From positions 1 through 60,440 of the forward strand of contig JAQYVW010000013.1 in NCBI GenBank assembly GCA_030145325.1: DNA of 60,440 nt, written 5' to 3'. Shown here piece after piece: positions 44,000 through 51,821 of the stretch. The position numbers and the translations under genes were made by a program. Below the pieces are notes generated by a model. The model saw only the letters and a list, made by a program, of their open reading frames with translations, did not search any database and was not told where the DNA came from. The stretch comes from Desulfurivibrionaceae bacterium (lineage in GTDB: Bacteria; Desulfobacterota; Desulfobulbia; Desulfobulbales; UBA5123). The number at the start of each line of letters is the position of its first letter. Within the stretch, counting starts at the first letter, position 1.

Positions 44000-44428
44000 A
44001 TGGCACAGGCAAAAGCAGGCGACACCGTCCAGGTTCATTACACCGGCCGACTTAACGATGGTACCGTCTTCGATACCTCCGATGGCCGCGACCCCCTCAA
44101 ATTTACCGTTGGCGAAGGCCAGGTGATCCCCGGCTTTGACAACGCTATTCTTGAGATGGCCGTTGGCGACAAGAAGACCGTTGATATCCCAGTTGACCAG
44201 GCCTATGGCCCCAGCCAGGACGAACTGGTCATGCCGGTTCCCCGTGATCAATTCCCCCCGGATATCACCCCGGAAGTTGGTCAGCAACTGCAGGTGGGCA
44301 GCCCCTCCGGCGAGATGATGGTGGTGACCATTACCAACGTCAAGGAAGACATCGTTACCCTGGATGCCAATCCGCCCCTGGCCGGTGAGGATCTTACCTT
44401 TGATCTCGAACTGGTTGCCATCGGCTAA
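44000..44428 (+). CDS. SlyD-like FKBP-type peptidyl-prolyl isomerase
   Basis: 142 aa. FKBP core with VQVHYTGRLNDGTVFDTS and PLKFTVGEGQVIPGFDNAI, interrupted by an insert-in-flap chaperone domain (AYGPSQDELVMPVPRDQFPP onward), then returning to the FKBP strand VTLDANPPLAGEDLTFDLEL. This is the SlyD layout without the His-rich metal tail, so nickel handling is not expected. It speeds prolyl isomerisation and holds unfolded chains in the cytoplasm. AAGGAG precedes the ATG by 10 bp. The next small gene starts 8 bp after the stop, so they form an operon. Confidence 0.92.
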   Translation: MAQAKAGDTVQVHYTGRLNDGTVFDTSDGRDPLKFTVGEGQVIPGFDNAILEMAVGDKKTVDIPVDQAYGPSQDELVMPVPRDQFPPDITPEVGQQLQVGSPSGEMMVVTITNVKEDIVTLDANPPLAGEDLTFDLELVAIG

Positions 44429-44436
44429 GCAAAATC

Positions 44437-44718
44437 ATGTCCGTAAACAATAAACTTCCAGCTGACATCGCCGCACGACTACAACTAGCCGTTACAGAAG
44501 TGATCGGCAACCAGCTGCGCGACAATAATCCTCCGATCACCGGCGAGACCCTTACTCGCCTGGTGACCGAGGGGTTTTCCGAAACCGAGGCAATGCGATT
44601 GATCGGCCAGGTGGTGGTCACCGAGGTCATCGCGGTCATCCAAGAGGGGAGAACCTATGATGAGGCGAGTTATACCGCCGCCCTCCAGGCCTTGCCAAAA
44701 CGACTGGTCACCGACTGA
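44437..44718 (+). CDS. Small conserved helical protein, unknown function
   Basis: 93 aa, starting 8 bp after the SlyD-like gene stop, with no separate promoter. The central part (TRLVTEGFSETEAMRLIGQV followed by YDEASYTAALQALPKRL) matches a pattern I know from short uncharacterised helical proteins and the ends of SEC-C/DUF1841-like proteins: a Glu-Gly-[FY]-[ST]-x2-EA-x2-LI helix, then E-x-Y-x3-L-x2-LP. No enzymatic motif. It is probably co-expressed with the isomerase. Confidence 0.6.
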   Translation: MSVNNKLPADIAARLQLAVTEVIGNQLRDNNPPITGETLTRLVTEGFSETEAMRLIGQVVVTEVIAVIQEGRTYDEASYTAALQALPKRLVTD

Positions 44719-44731
44719 ACTCCATCCGACC

Positions 44732-45439
44732 TTACCCCTTCGCCACCTTGATCGTCTCCACCCTTACCCTGGCTGTACCCTTCTGATAAAATCCGAGTTT
44801 TTTGGCCGCCCCCATACTGAGATCGATAATCCGATCGCCGGAGCGGGCATTATGAATACTGGGGAAAGGGCCACGATCATTTACCCGAACAATGATGGAA
44901 CGACCATTAGCCAGATTGGTCACCTTGACGTAGGTGGGCAACGGCAAATACTTGTGAGCAGCGGAGTATCCGGTGGGGATAAAACGCTCGCCATTAGCAG
45001 TCATGGTGCCGTCTTTCTGGCGACTGGTCTCATACCCGTACCAGGATGCAGCCCCCTCTTCACGATATGATTCGGACTGGGCCACCGTCATCGGCACATA
45101 CCGTTTCCCCTTCACGGTATAGGGGGAATTTTTCACCTTCCCCTTGCGGATAGCGTCCTTGGGCGGCATCCCGTTGATGGTGTCAATCTCTTCATGGGCG
45201 AACTGCCAATCCATGGGCGCCATGGCAATCTCGAAGGTATAGGCACCAACCTTCTGCACCATCCAACGGGTGCCGTTGGCCACCTTATAGGAGGTTACCG
45301 CCGTCCAGATAACGCTTTTGACCAACCTTTTGGTGAGCCGATACGGGGTTGTCACTGCCGCCGTGCAACCGACCACCATCAGCAACAGAGCAAGAGTCGC
45401 GATCCGCATGATATTGGAGTGCTGTTTTCTTTTTTCCAT
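44732..45439 (-). CDS. rlpA: RlpA family lipoprotein (septal lytic transglycosylase type)
   Basis: 235 aa. Lipobox MVVGC (Cys25), then about 100 residues of linker, then the double-psi beta-barrel with EGAASWYGYETSRQKDGT, TANGERF, YVKVTNLANGRSIIVRVNDRGPF and IIDLSMGAAKKLGF. RlpA proteins cleave glycan strands stripped of peptides at the septum. No SPOR domain follows the barrel, which stops close to the C terminus. It is convergent with the small gene at 44437 and divergent from the binding protein at 45512, with a 72-bp shared upstream region. Confidence 0.85.
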   Translation of the reverse strand: MEKRKQHSNIMRIATLALLLMVVGCTAAVTTPYRLTKRLVKSVIWTAVTSYKVANGTRWMVQKVGAYTFEIAMAPMDWQFAHEEIDTINGMPPKDAIRKGKVKNSPYTVKGKRYVPMTVAQSESYREEGAASWYGYETSRQKDGTMTANGERFIPTGYSAAHKYLPLPTYVKVTNLANGRSIIVRVNDRGPFPSIHNARSGDRIIDLSMGAAKKLGFYQKGTARVRVETIKVAKG

Positions 45440-45511
45440 AGCCAGGTATTATAAAGGCAGTGACTAATTTACACACCCCATTTTCACCAAGCCATCAGGA
45501 ATACGAAAAAC

Positions 45512-46345
45512 ATGACAAACCTCCGTCTCCCCAATCTCTTCCTGGCGCTGTTTAGCCTTGCCCTGTTGCCGCTCTTTTTCTGCGTCAATCGGGCCGTTGC
45601 CGACCCGGGGCTGACCATAGGCGTAGGCCCTGACAGCCGCCAACAAATTATCAGCGAACTTATCATTCTGCTCCTTGAACAAGAAGGAGTGCCGGTAACC
45701 AGCAAGCGGGGGATGACTGGAGCCCAGCTACGCCCTTTGCTGATTCGGGGTGAAATAGATCTCTATTTCCCGCCCTTGCCTGCCAAGCCCCTTCCCGAGC
45801 AGGGTGAGATAAAACTCCTCCGTCTCCCTCCCCTCTCCGTGACCAGCGGACCTGCCCTAATCATGCGCGGCAAAGAAGCCCGAGATCTTAAAATCGAAAC
45901 CATCAGCCAACTGGCCGAACTGGTCAAGGCCAATCCGCAAAAATTCCATTTCGACAACATCGCTGAAGCTCACCGTAAACGGTTGCTCACCACCTATGGT
46001 TTGCCCATCAGCATTGGCCAACCCTTGCCAGCATCGTTGCTGTATCGATCCCTAAAGATCGGGCGCGTGGATGTTGCTCTAGGGCGGGGTGACGACGGCC
46101 GCATCACCGCCTTTCGCCTGATCGCCCTCACCGATGATCGCCTGGCCCTACCCAACCTGCAGCCAACCCCACTGATGCGCAAGGGCACCCTGGACAAATT
46201 TCCTGCCATCGCCACAACCATCAAGCGCCTGGGTGAACATCTCGACACCAAGGCCATGCGTCGTTTACACGGGGGAGTGATTATTGCTCATCGCCAACCA
46301 CGGGCAGTGGCCAGGGAATGGCTACGGAAAAGAAATCTGCTGTAA
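45512..46345 (+). CDS. Orphan OpuAC-like periplasmic solute-binding protein
   Basis: 277 aa with a signal peptide (about 1-31, FSLALLPLFFCVNRAVADPG). The mature part has the type II binding-protein pattern of the glycine-betaine/choline (OpuAC) group: LTIGVGPDSRQQIISELI, then MTGAQLRPLLIRGEIDLYFP, FHFDNIAEAHRKRLLTTYG and VDVALGRGDDGRITAFRL. Usual aromatic cage residues are not obvious, so the ligand is open. No permease or ATPase gene accompanies it, so it may feed a distant transporter or sense. Its stop codon lies 3 bp from the stop of the convergent antiporter gene. Confidence 0.7.
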   Translation: MTNLRLPNLFLALFSLALLPLFFCVNRAVADPGLTIGVGPDSRQQIISELIILLLEQEGVPVTSKRGMTGAQLRPLLIRGEIDLYFPPLPAKPLPEQGEIKLLRLPPLSVTSGPALIMRGKEARDLKIETISQLAELVKANPQKFHFDNIAEAHRKRLLTTYGLPISIGQPLPASLLYRSLKIGRVDVALGRGDDGRITAFRLIALTDDRLALPNLQPTPLMRKGTLDKFPAIATTIKRLGEHLDTKAMRRLHGGVIIAHRQPRAVAREWLRKRNLL

Positions 46346-46348
46346 GAA

Positions 46349-48475
46349 TCAAGGACGATCCGTCTTGGGGGCCGGGTTCTGGACGATTAGCAAAGGCTTT
46401 ACCGAGCGTTGCGCAACATCCTCGGCCAAGGAGCCAAGAATCAGGCGCGAAAGACCCACCGAGCGCGACGCCGCCATCACCAAAAGATCATGTGAATTGG
46501 ACAATTTAACCACAGCAAGAACCCGCGCATCGGTGGTCACCACCTGATAATGCGCATCTTCCGCAATCTGCGCGGTACTGGCCCACGCCTTCAACTTATC
46601 GCGCGCCTTTATTTTCTGGGCAGCCACAGTTTCTGCCGGTAGCAAGCGCAGAAAGGTAAGCCGATGCTGGCCCACCGCGTTCAGAGCGAGGATGGTATCC
46701 CGCATCACCTCAAGCTCTTCCATATTGACGAACGGCACCAGAATCCGTTCCGTGTGCAAGAGACCGGCAAAGCGCACCACCACCACCGGACAGGTCGCCT
46801 TGGCAGCCACCACATCAACAACCCGTTGAAAAGCTTGAGCCGTGCCCCGCAATGGGTGGCCCAAAACAATAGCCGCCGCCTTGGCCTGTTTCGCCACGGC
46901 AAGAAGCCCCTCCGCCACGGTCTCCGCTCGCACCACCGAGGTGGCAAGATCATAACCAAGGCTTCTCGTTTCCGTCTTGGCCTTGGCAAAAACAGCCCGC
47001 TCCCGAGCCACTTCCTCCTCGTCAGCACCACCCGAAACAACAATCCGCACCGCCAGGGGACTACTCTGGTAATGATGGGCAAAGATTGTCGTCACCCGCG
47101 CTAAACTGGCAACGGTGGCCTGATGGGAAGCGCCGAACAACACCACCCCAGCGGGATTTGCCACCGGGGTCAATGGCTGCCAGATCCACGGCACCAACTG
47201 CACGCTCTCGGCATCAAAAACAGGTTTATCACTGCTTATTGCCTGCCCGTTGCCGCCAGCCGCCATGGCCTCACCACTTCTTTCCAACGCCTGCTTGGTG
47301 CAAAAAGGGCCAATCAATTCGGCCATCACCACCGCCGCCAGCACCACTTGGGTTATAAGCGAACCATACCGCTCTAAGGCAACATCGCCATTAACCAAAA
47401 TGATCAAGCCGATGGCCACCCCGGCCTGCGGCACCAACGAAACCCCAAGGTAGCGCCGCACCACCGGCGCGGTTTCCACCAACCGCGCAGCTAGCGCCAC
47501 CCCAATCATCTTCCCACCCACCCGCATGACAAAATAGGCCGCCCCCAACCAACCGGCCACCGCCAATACCGACAGTTCCAAGTGAGCGCCAGCCAGGGTG
47601 AAGAAAAGAACATAAATCGGCGTTTCAAAGGAATTCAAAACCCGAAAGAGACGCACATCCCGATAATCACGGTTAACAATGGTGAAACCAGCCGCCATCC
47701 CGGCCAACAACGGCGAAAAACCCATCACCCGCGCTAATTCACCACAGAGCAGCAATAATGCCAACCCCACGGTGAGCATCTCGCCGCGCTGCCTGAGCCT
47801 GCGAACAATGCCATCGATGAGCAGGCCGGTGACAACCCCCATCAGCAGCGAAAACAAGATCTCACCAACACTGAGCGCCAACGCCACCAAGAAGGTACTG
47901 GAAGCGGTGCCGGTGAGGTTATGAACTGCGGCCACGGCCAACCCGAACAGCATAATCGCCAAGCCATTATCCACCGCCACCACCGACAACAGGGTCGCGG
48001 TCAGTGGCCCAGAGGCCTTAACCTCACGAGTGACATGGAGGGTGGAAGCCGGAGCCGTGGCCACGGCAATGGCCCCCAACAGCAGGGCCAAGGCGATGAA
48101 ATCACGTTCACCCCACCCCGCCGCTGTCGGCACCACCAACGGCGCCACCAGCGCCACCCCCAGCACCACGGCAAAAAAAGCGCCGATACTTTCAGCCACC
48201 CCGAGAAAACTGACACTCTTGGCATGTTGGCGCAGCTTGCCCACCTCAAGATGTTCACCAATCCCGAAGGCGATCAACATCAAAGCAATCTGGGTAAAAT
48301 GATTAAGTTTGGCGCCGATGGCCTCGGTGGTAACCAGATGCAACCCGGAAGGCCCCAACAATAGGCCAGCCAGGATATAGCCGGTAACCGACGGCAACCG
48401 CAGCAACTGCACCAGCTTGGCAAACAGAAAACCAACCCCCAGAAGAATGGCTAGAAACAAGGTGACATCCTGCAT
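46349..48475 (-). CDS. CPA2-type cation/proton antiporter with universal-stress domains
   Basis: 708 aa. About residues 1-390 form the twelve-helix antiporter (LPSVTGYILAGLLLGPSG opening, GFSPLLAGMAAGF), of the KefB/KefC sort; a positively charged linker leads to two C-terminal cytoplasmic universal-stress-like domains (about 430-700; VVLFGASHQATVASLARVTT, ILVPFVNMEELEVMRDTILA, HDLLVMAASRSVGLSRLILG). No RCK/KTN nucleotide domain is present, unlike Kef channels. It probably exchanges K+ or Na+ for protons under nucleotide control. GAGGAA lies 8 bp before the ATG; a small hairpin (48508-48533) lies in the leader. Confidence 0.88.
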   Translation of the reverse strand: MQDVTLFLAILLGVGFLFAKLVQLLRLPSVTGYILAGLLLGPSGLHLVTTEAIGAKLNHFTQIALMLIAFGIGEHLEVGKLRQHAKSVSFLGVAESIGAFFAVVLGVALVAPLVVPTAAGWGERDFIALALLLGAIAVATAPASTLHVTREVKASGPLTATLLSVVAVDNGLAIMLFGLAVAAVHNLTGTASSTFLVALALSVGEILFSLLMGVVTGLLIDGIVRRLRQRGEMLTVGLALLLLCGELARVMGFSPLLAGMAAGFTIVNRDYRDVRLFRVLNSFETPIYVLFFTLAGAHLELSVLAVAGWLGAAYFVMRVGGKMIGVALAARLVETAPVVRRYLGVSLVPQAGVAIGLIILVNGDVALERYGSLITQVVLAAVVMAELIGPFCTKQALERSGEAMAAGGNGQAISSDKPVFDAESVQLVPWIWQPLTPVANPAGVVLFGASHQATVASLARVTTIFAHHYQSSPLAVRIVVSGGADEEEVARERAVFAKAKTETRSLGYDLATSVVRAETVAEGLLAVAKQAKAAAIVLGHPLRGTAQAFQRVVDVVAAKATCPVVVVRFAGLLHTERILVPFVNMEELEVMRDTILALNAVGQHRLTFLRLLPAETVAAQKIKARDKLKAWASTAQIAEDAHYQVVTTDARVLAVVKLSNSHDLLVMAASRSVGLSRLILGSLAEDVAQRSVKPLLIVQNPAPKTDRP

Positions 48476-48881
48476 CGACTAGATTCCTCAATAGTTCTGT
48501 AGGCTCCCTTGAAAAATTGCTCTCTTTTCAAAGCAGCCATTTCTTAATGGACTCAGCAAAGCACTCCCAACCAACACTTCGCCATTGCCTGCCAATGCTC
48601 CGGCACCTACTATAACCCAGGAAGACAACTTGACCATAACAACTATACCCAGCATGGACAACCGTCAGACAGCGGCGCCGCTGCCAAAACAACAACAACA
48701 ACCCCCAATCGCCATGGGGTGGCGTCAAGGATGAAAGGGTATAAAATTGTGCCGCGATTTTTTTGCCTGCCAGAAACAACTTGGCGAGCATAGTTATGCG
48801 ATATGATGCAAGTTGTAACGCCACAGGCGAAAAAAATGGCCAGCTAAATACGCTGTTTCAGAGTTGACGTGACCCTAGAGC
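48476..48881. other. 406-bp intergenic region upstream of the antiporter
   Basis: It lies between two minus-strand genes (the antiporter and the diguanylate cyclase). It holds the antiporter leader with a hairpin CTTGAAAA/TTTTCAAAG (48508-48533), and near 48701-48718 a small CCCCA/TGGGG stem-loop. I found no open frame with a ribosome site and no recognisable RNA. Confidence 0.4.
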
Positions 48882-49973
48882 TTAAGAATCGCCATCATCA
48901 GCCAAGGCATCCCAAAGGTAGTGCCGAACCTGTTCGTCGTGGGACATTCTTCGGGAGGTTTTACGACTCTTCTTTACCCGGTAGAGGTTGGAATCGGCAG
49001 CGGCCAACAGAGAATCCACCTCATCCGGGCCACCGGCCTGCACACCGATACTTAAGCCCAGGCGCACCTTACCCAGGGGCGCAGCAAGATTCCACCGCGC
49101 AATGGCATCTTCAATGCGCAAGGACAATTTCCCCCCCGCTTCCGCGTCAGTCTGCGGCATAATAATGACAAACTCATCTCCACCCAACCTGGCAATGGTA
49201 TCCGAGGTTCGAATCTCTCCGCGCAACAATTCCGCCAGGGCCACCAAGGCCTGGTCACCCACCAGATGCCCATGCCGGTCATTAATCGCCTTCATGTTGT
49301 CCATATCCATCATCAACAGACAGAGGGGATGACCATACCTGGCAACCAATCCCGCCTCACGGGAGAAGGTGTCATTAAAATAGAGCCGATTACCCAGCCC
49401 GGTCAAGGGATCGGTCATCGCCAACTCTTTGACCCGCTGATGTAAAAAAGCCTTCTCGGCACCAATCCCGGCAAAAACGCCAATGGCCGACAGGATTGCC
49501 ATATCCTCCGGGGTGAAGAGATCATCCCCAGCACCGACCTTATTGATAAGCTCAATGACGCCGATCACCTGCTGATCGCCATTGAGTAGCGGCACACTAA
49601 CCACCGACCGGGTGACAAAACCAAGAATTTCATCGATCCTGGCGCTGAAGCGGGGGTCGTCGCGAACATCCGCCACCAACGCTGGCTGCCCGTGACGGCT
49701 TACCCAACCGGCGATCCCCTCCTCTTCCTCCACCCACACCTTCTTCAGCCGCGCCGCTTCAACGCCCATGACAATTTCAAACCGGAGGCGTCTTCCATCC
49801 TTTTCCCGCAACAATAAAGACCAGTTTCGGGGAGAAAAATAATCACCAATCACCACCATGACCCGTTGAAAAACCTCCATGGGATCAAGGGAAGAGGTCA
49901 AGGCCCGGCCAATCTCGCAAAAAACCACCGCTAATTCGGGCGGCGATGAAATGTTGTTATCATTATCAGTCAT
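48882..49973 (-). CDS. GAF-GGDEF diguanylate cyclase
   Basis: 363 aa, soluble. A GAF domain (about 15-170; WGWVSRHGQPALVADVRDDP-type core reading GIAGWVSRHGQPALVADVRD, then VPLLNGDQQVIGVIELINK) precedes a complete GGDEF domain with DPLTGLGNRLYF, DMDNMKAINDRHGH and the catalytic GGDEF at 264-268. An RxxD product-inhibition site (RTSD) lies five residues before GGDEF, so feedback control by c-di-GMP is expected. It makes c-di-GMP from two GTP on a GAF signal, opposite in action to the HD-GYP protein at 36.7 kb. It is separate from its neighbours. Confidence 0.92.
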   Translation of the reverse strand: MTDNDNNISSPPELAVVFCEIGRALTSSLDPMEVFQRVMVVIGDYFSPRNWSLLLREKDGRRLRFEIVMGVEAARLKKVWVEEEEGIAGWVSRHGQPALVADVRDDPRFSARIDEILGFVTRSVVSVPLLNGDQQVIGVIELINKVGAGDDLFTPEDMAILSAIGVFAGIGAEKAFLHQRVKELAMTDPLTGLGNRLYFNDTFSREAGLVARYGHPLCLLMMDMDNMKAINDRHGHLVGDQALVALAELLRGEIRTSDTIARLGGDEFVIIMPQTDAEAGGKLSLRIEDAIARWNLAAPLGKVRLGLSIGVQAGGPDEVDSLLAAADSNLYRVKKSRKTSRRMSHDEQVRHYLWDALADDGDS

Positions 49974-50096
49974 TCTTATTCTCCGTGACCCTCTTTATTT
50001 CCAAGAATACCTCCCCGAAACATTAAACCAATCCACCTAAACAGCGCAAGGATTGATCAACTGATCGCCACCGGGAAAACCGGGCGCGATTTTCCG

Positions 50097-50125
50097 TTGC
50101 CTCTCGCCACCGAGCCGACTATAAC
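50097..50125 (+). promoter_or_regulatory. sigma70-type promoter for yqeY
   Basis: TTGCCT (50097-50102) and TATAAC (50120-50125) are separated by 17 bp, about 50 bp before the ATG at 50175. AAGGAG at 50158-50163 is the likely ribosome site. Confidence 0.5.
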
Positions 50126-50174
50126 AGGTGGGGATCATCCCTTTTCAGCATAACCTTAAGGAGTACACGTACCA

Positions 50175-50669
50175 ATGACCGCAACCACACCCTACGGATG
50201 GAACAAGGATATGGGCACGCCGCTACTGGTGAAGCTCAAGGAAGATATGAAAAACGCCATGCGCAACAAGGATACCATCGTCCGCGATGCCATTCGCCAG
50301 GTGATAAGCGAGTTTCCCAAACTCACCATGCCCCTTATCCTGGAGTCCGGCAAGAAATCTACGCGTCTTAAACGCGACGAAGAGATAACCGACGACGATA
50401 TCGTCGGCATCATTCAAGGACTGGTTAAATCAGAAAAAACGGTCATGGAGTTGAAGAAAGAAACCAGTTCCGACTACCTCACCGCCATTGAAGCATACCT
50501 GCCGCAAATGGCCTCCCGCGAAGAGATTATCGCCTGGGTTGAGGCCAATATTGACCTTAGCAAGTTCAAAAGTCCCATCCAAGCCATGGGGCCGATCATG
50601 AAACAATTCGGCAAACAGGCTGACGGCAATCTGGTCAAAGAAATCCTGCAAGGGTTGGCTGGCAAATAA
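50175..50669 (+). CDS. yqeY: YqeY/GatB-like domain protein
   Basis: 164 aa. The sequence is the typical YqeY stand-alone GatB tail: LLVKLKEDMKNAMRNKDTIVRDAIRQVISEF, ITDDDIVGIIQGLVKSEKTV, YLTAIEAYLPQMAS and the ending MGPIMKQFGKQADGNLVKEIL. The domain binds tRNA in GatCAB; the free protein's role is not established. An upstream ATG at 50175 is used because of AAGGAG 11 bp before it; an internal ATG at 50214 would remove the first 13 residues. It is followed 25 bp later by the rhomboid gene. Confidence 0.9.
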   Translation: MTATTPYGWNKDMGTPLLVKLKEDMKNAMRNKDTIVRDAIRQVISEFPKLTMPLILESGKKSTRLKRDEEITDDDIVGIIQGLVKSEKTVMELKKETSSDYLTAIEAYLPQMASREEIIAWVEANIDLSKFKSPIQAMGPIMKQFGKQADGNLVKEILQGLAGK

Positions 50670-50694
50670 TCATCTTCTCTTTCGTGATCCACCC

Positions 50695-51540
50695 ATGAGT
50701 GAACATCAACAACGCGCCATTCTCTGCCCCATCTGTCGCCGCCTGACCAACGCCAACGCTGAACGTTGCCCGTACTGCAACACTGCCCATCCCGGCGCTT
50801 GGTGGAAGGACAACAAATTGGTTCGCAACTTCGGCACTCCGGCGAGTTTCATCAAGGCGATCATCACCGTTAACGTGGTGATGTTCGCCCTCTCCCTTCT
50901 CCTCAGCCAGCGGGGGCCGGGGCTGTCGTTCAATCCCTTGAATTTTCTATCCCCGGATAACCGAGCCTTGATCCTGCTGGGTGGCACCGGCACCATCCCC
51001 ATCGCCCAAATCGGGCGCTGGTGGTCGTTGGTCACCGCCAATTACCTGCACGGCAGCATTCTCCATATCCTTTTCAACATGATGGCCCTGTCCCAGATCG
51101 GACCGCTGATCATCAGTGAATACGGCGGCTACCGGATGCTGGTGATCTATACCGGCGGCGGCATCATCGGTTTCCTGATCTCCTATCTGGCGGGGGTACA
51201 ACTCACCATCGGCGCCTCGGCGGCGGTTTGCGGGTTGATCGGAGCTGCTCTCTTCTTCGGCAAGCACCGGGGCGGCGCGTACGGCGACGCGGTTTACAAA
51301 CAGGTCAGCGGCTGGGTGATCGGACTCTTCATCTTCGGCATCATGGTGCCGGGGATCAACAACTGGGGCCATGGCGGCGGACTAATCGGCGGCGCTCTGC
51401 TGGGTTATCTGCTGGGCTACCAGGATCGCGGCTCGGAAAAATCTATCCATAAATTCCTGGCGGCAAGCTGCGTGGTAATCACCTTGCTTACCTTGGGGTG
51501 GGCGGTTTCCACCGCCTTCTTTTACCGCCTGCTGGGTTAA
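50695..51540 (+). CDS. Rhomboid intramembrane serine protease with N-terminal zinc ribbon
   Basis: 281 aa. Residues 8-30 form a zinc ribbon (CPICRRLTNANAERCPYC). A six- or seven-helix rhomboid core follows with WWSLVTANYLHGSILHILFN, catalytic Ser175 in GASAAVCGLIG and catalytic His226 in NNWGHGGGLIGG. It cleaves single-pass membrane proteins within the bilayer. A zinc ribbon in front is a known variant that may recruit a substrate. Co-transcription with yqeY is likely (25-bp gap). The stop codon abuts a 170-bp palindromic element. Confidence 0.92.
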   Translation: MSEHQQRAILCPICRRLTNANAERCPYCNTAHPGAWWKDNKLVRNFGTPASFIKAIITVNVVMFALSLLLSQRGPGLSFNPLNFLSPDNRALILLGGTGTIPIAQIGRWWSLVTANYLHGSILHILFNMMALSQIGPLIISEYGGYRMLVIYTGGGIIGFLISYLAGVQLTIGASAAVCGLIGAALFFGKHRGGAYGDAVYKQVSGWVIGLFIFGIMVPGINNWGHGGGLIGGALLGYLLGYQDRGSEKSIHKFLAASCVVITLLTLGWAVSTAFFYRLLG

Positions 51541-51710
51541 GTTAATCGTAACTGCTCACAGGGTACCGAATCTGCTGCGTTATCGCCCTGCTCACATACC
51601 AATGTATAGTTCGCAGGACGATGCCTTTCATCTCCGGCACCCTGCAAACAGCTAAAATTACGCTCATATTGGGGGAATTAGCCACGACCCCGTGAGTAGT
51701 TACAGTTAAT
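51541..51710. repeat. 170-bp palindromic (MITE-like) element
   Basis: Inverted ends 51541-51564 and 51687-51710 agree at 19 of 24 positions (core GTAACTGCTCAC facing GTGAGTAGTTAC). The interior has no reading frame. It begins immediately after the rhomboid stop codon and ends about 110 bp before polA. The GTAACT-CTCAC end motif is one I associate with intergenic repeats in related genomes, from memory. Confidence 0.55.
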
Positions 51711-51821
51711 CAAGACCTCGCCGTAAACCCACCCAGGCCTGAACCACCGCCAAAGGGGTGGTGATTTAAGCCTACGCGGAAAAATTGCCAAAACCTGCTC
51801 CAGCTGGTACAATCGGCGCCC

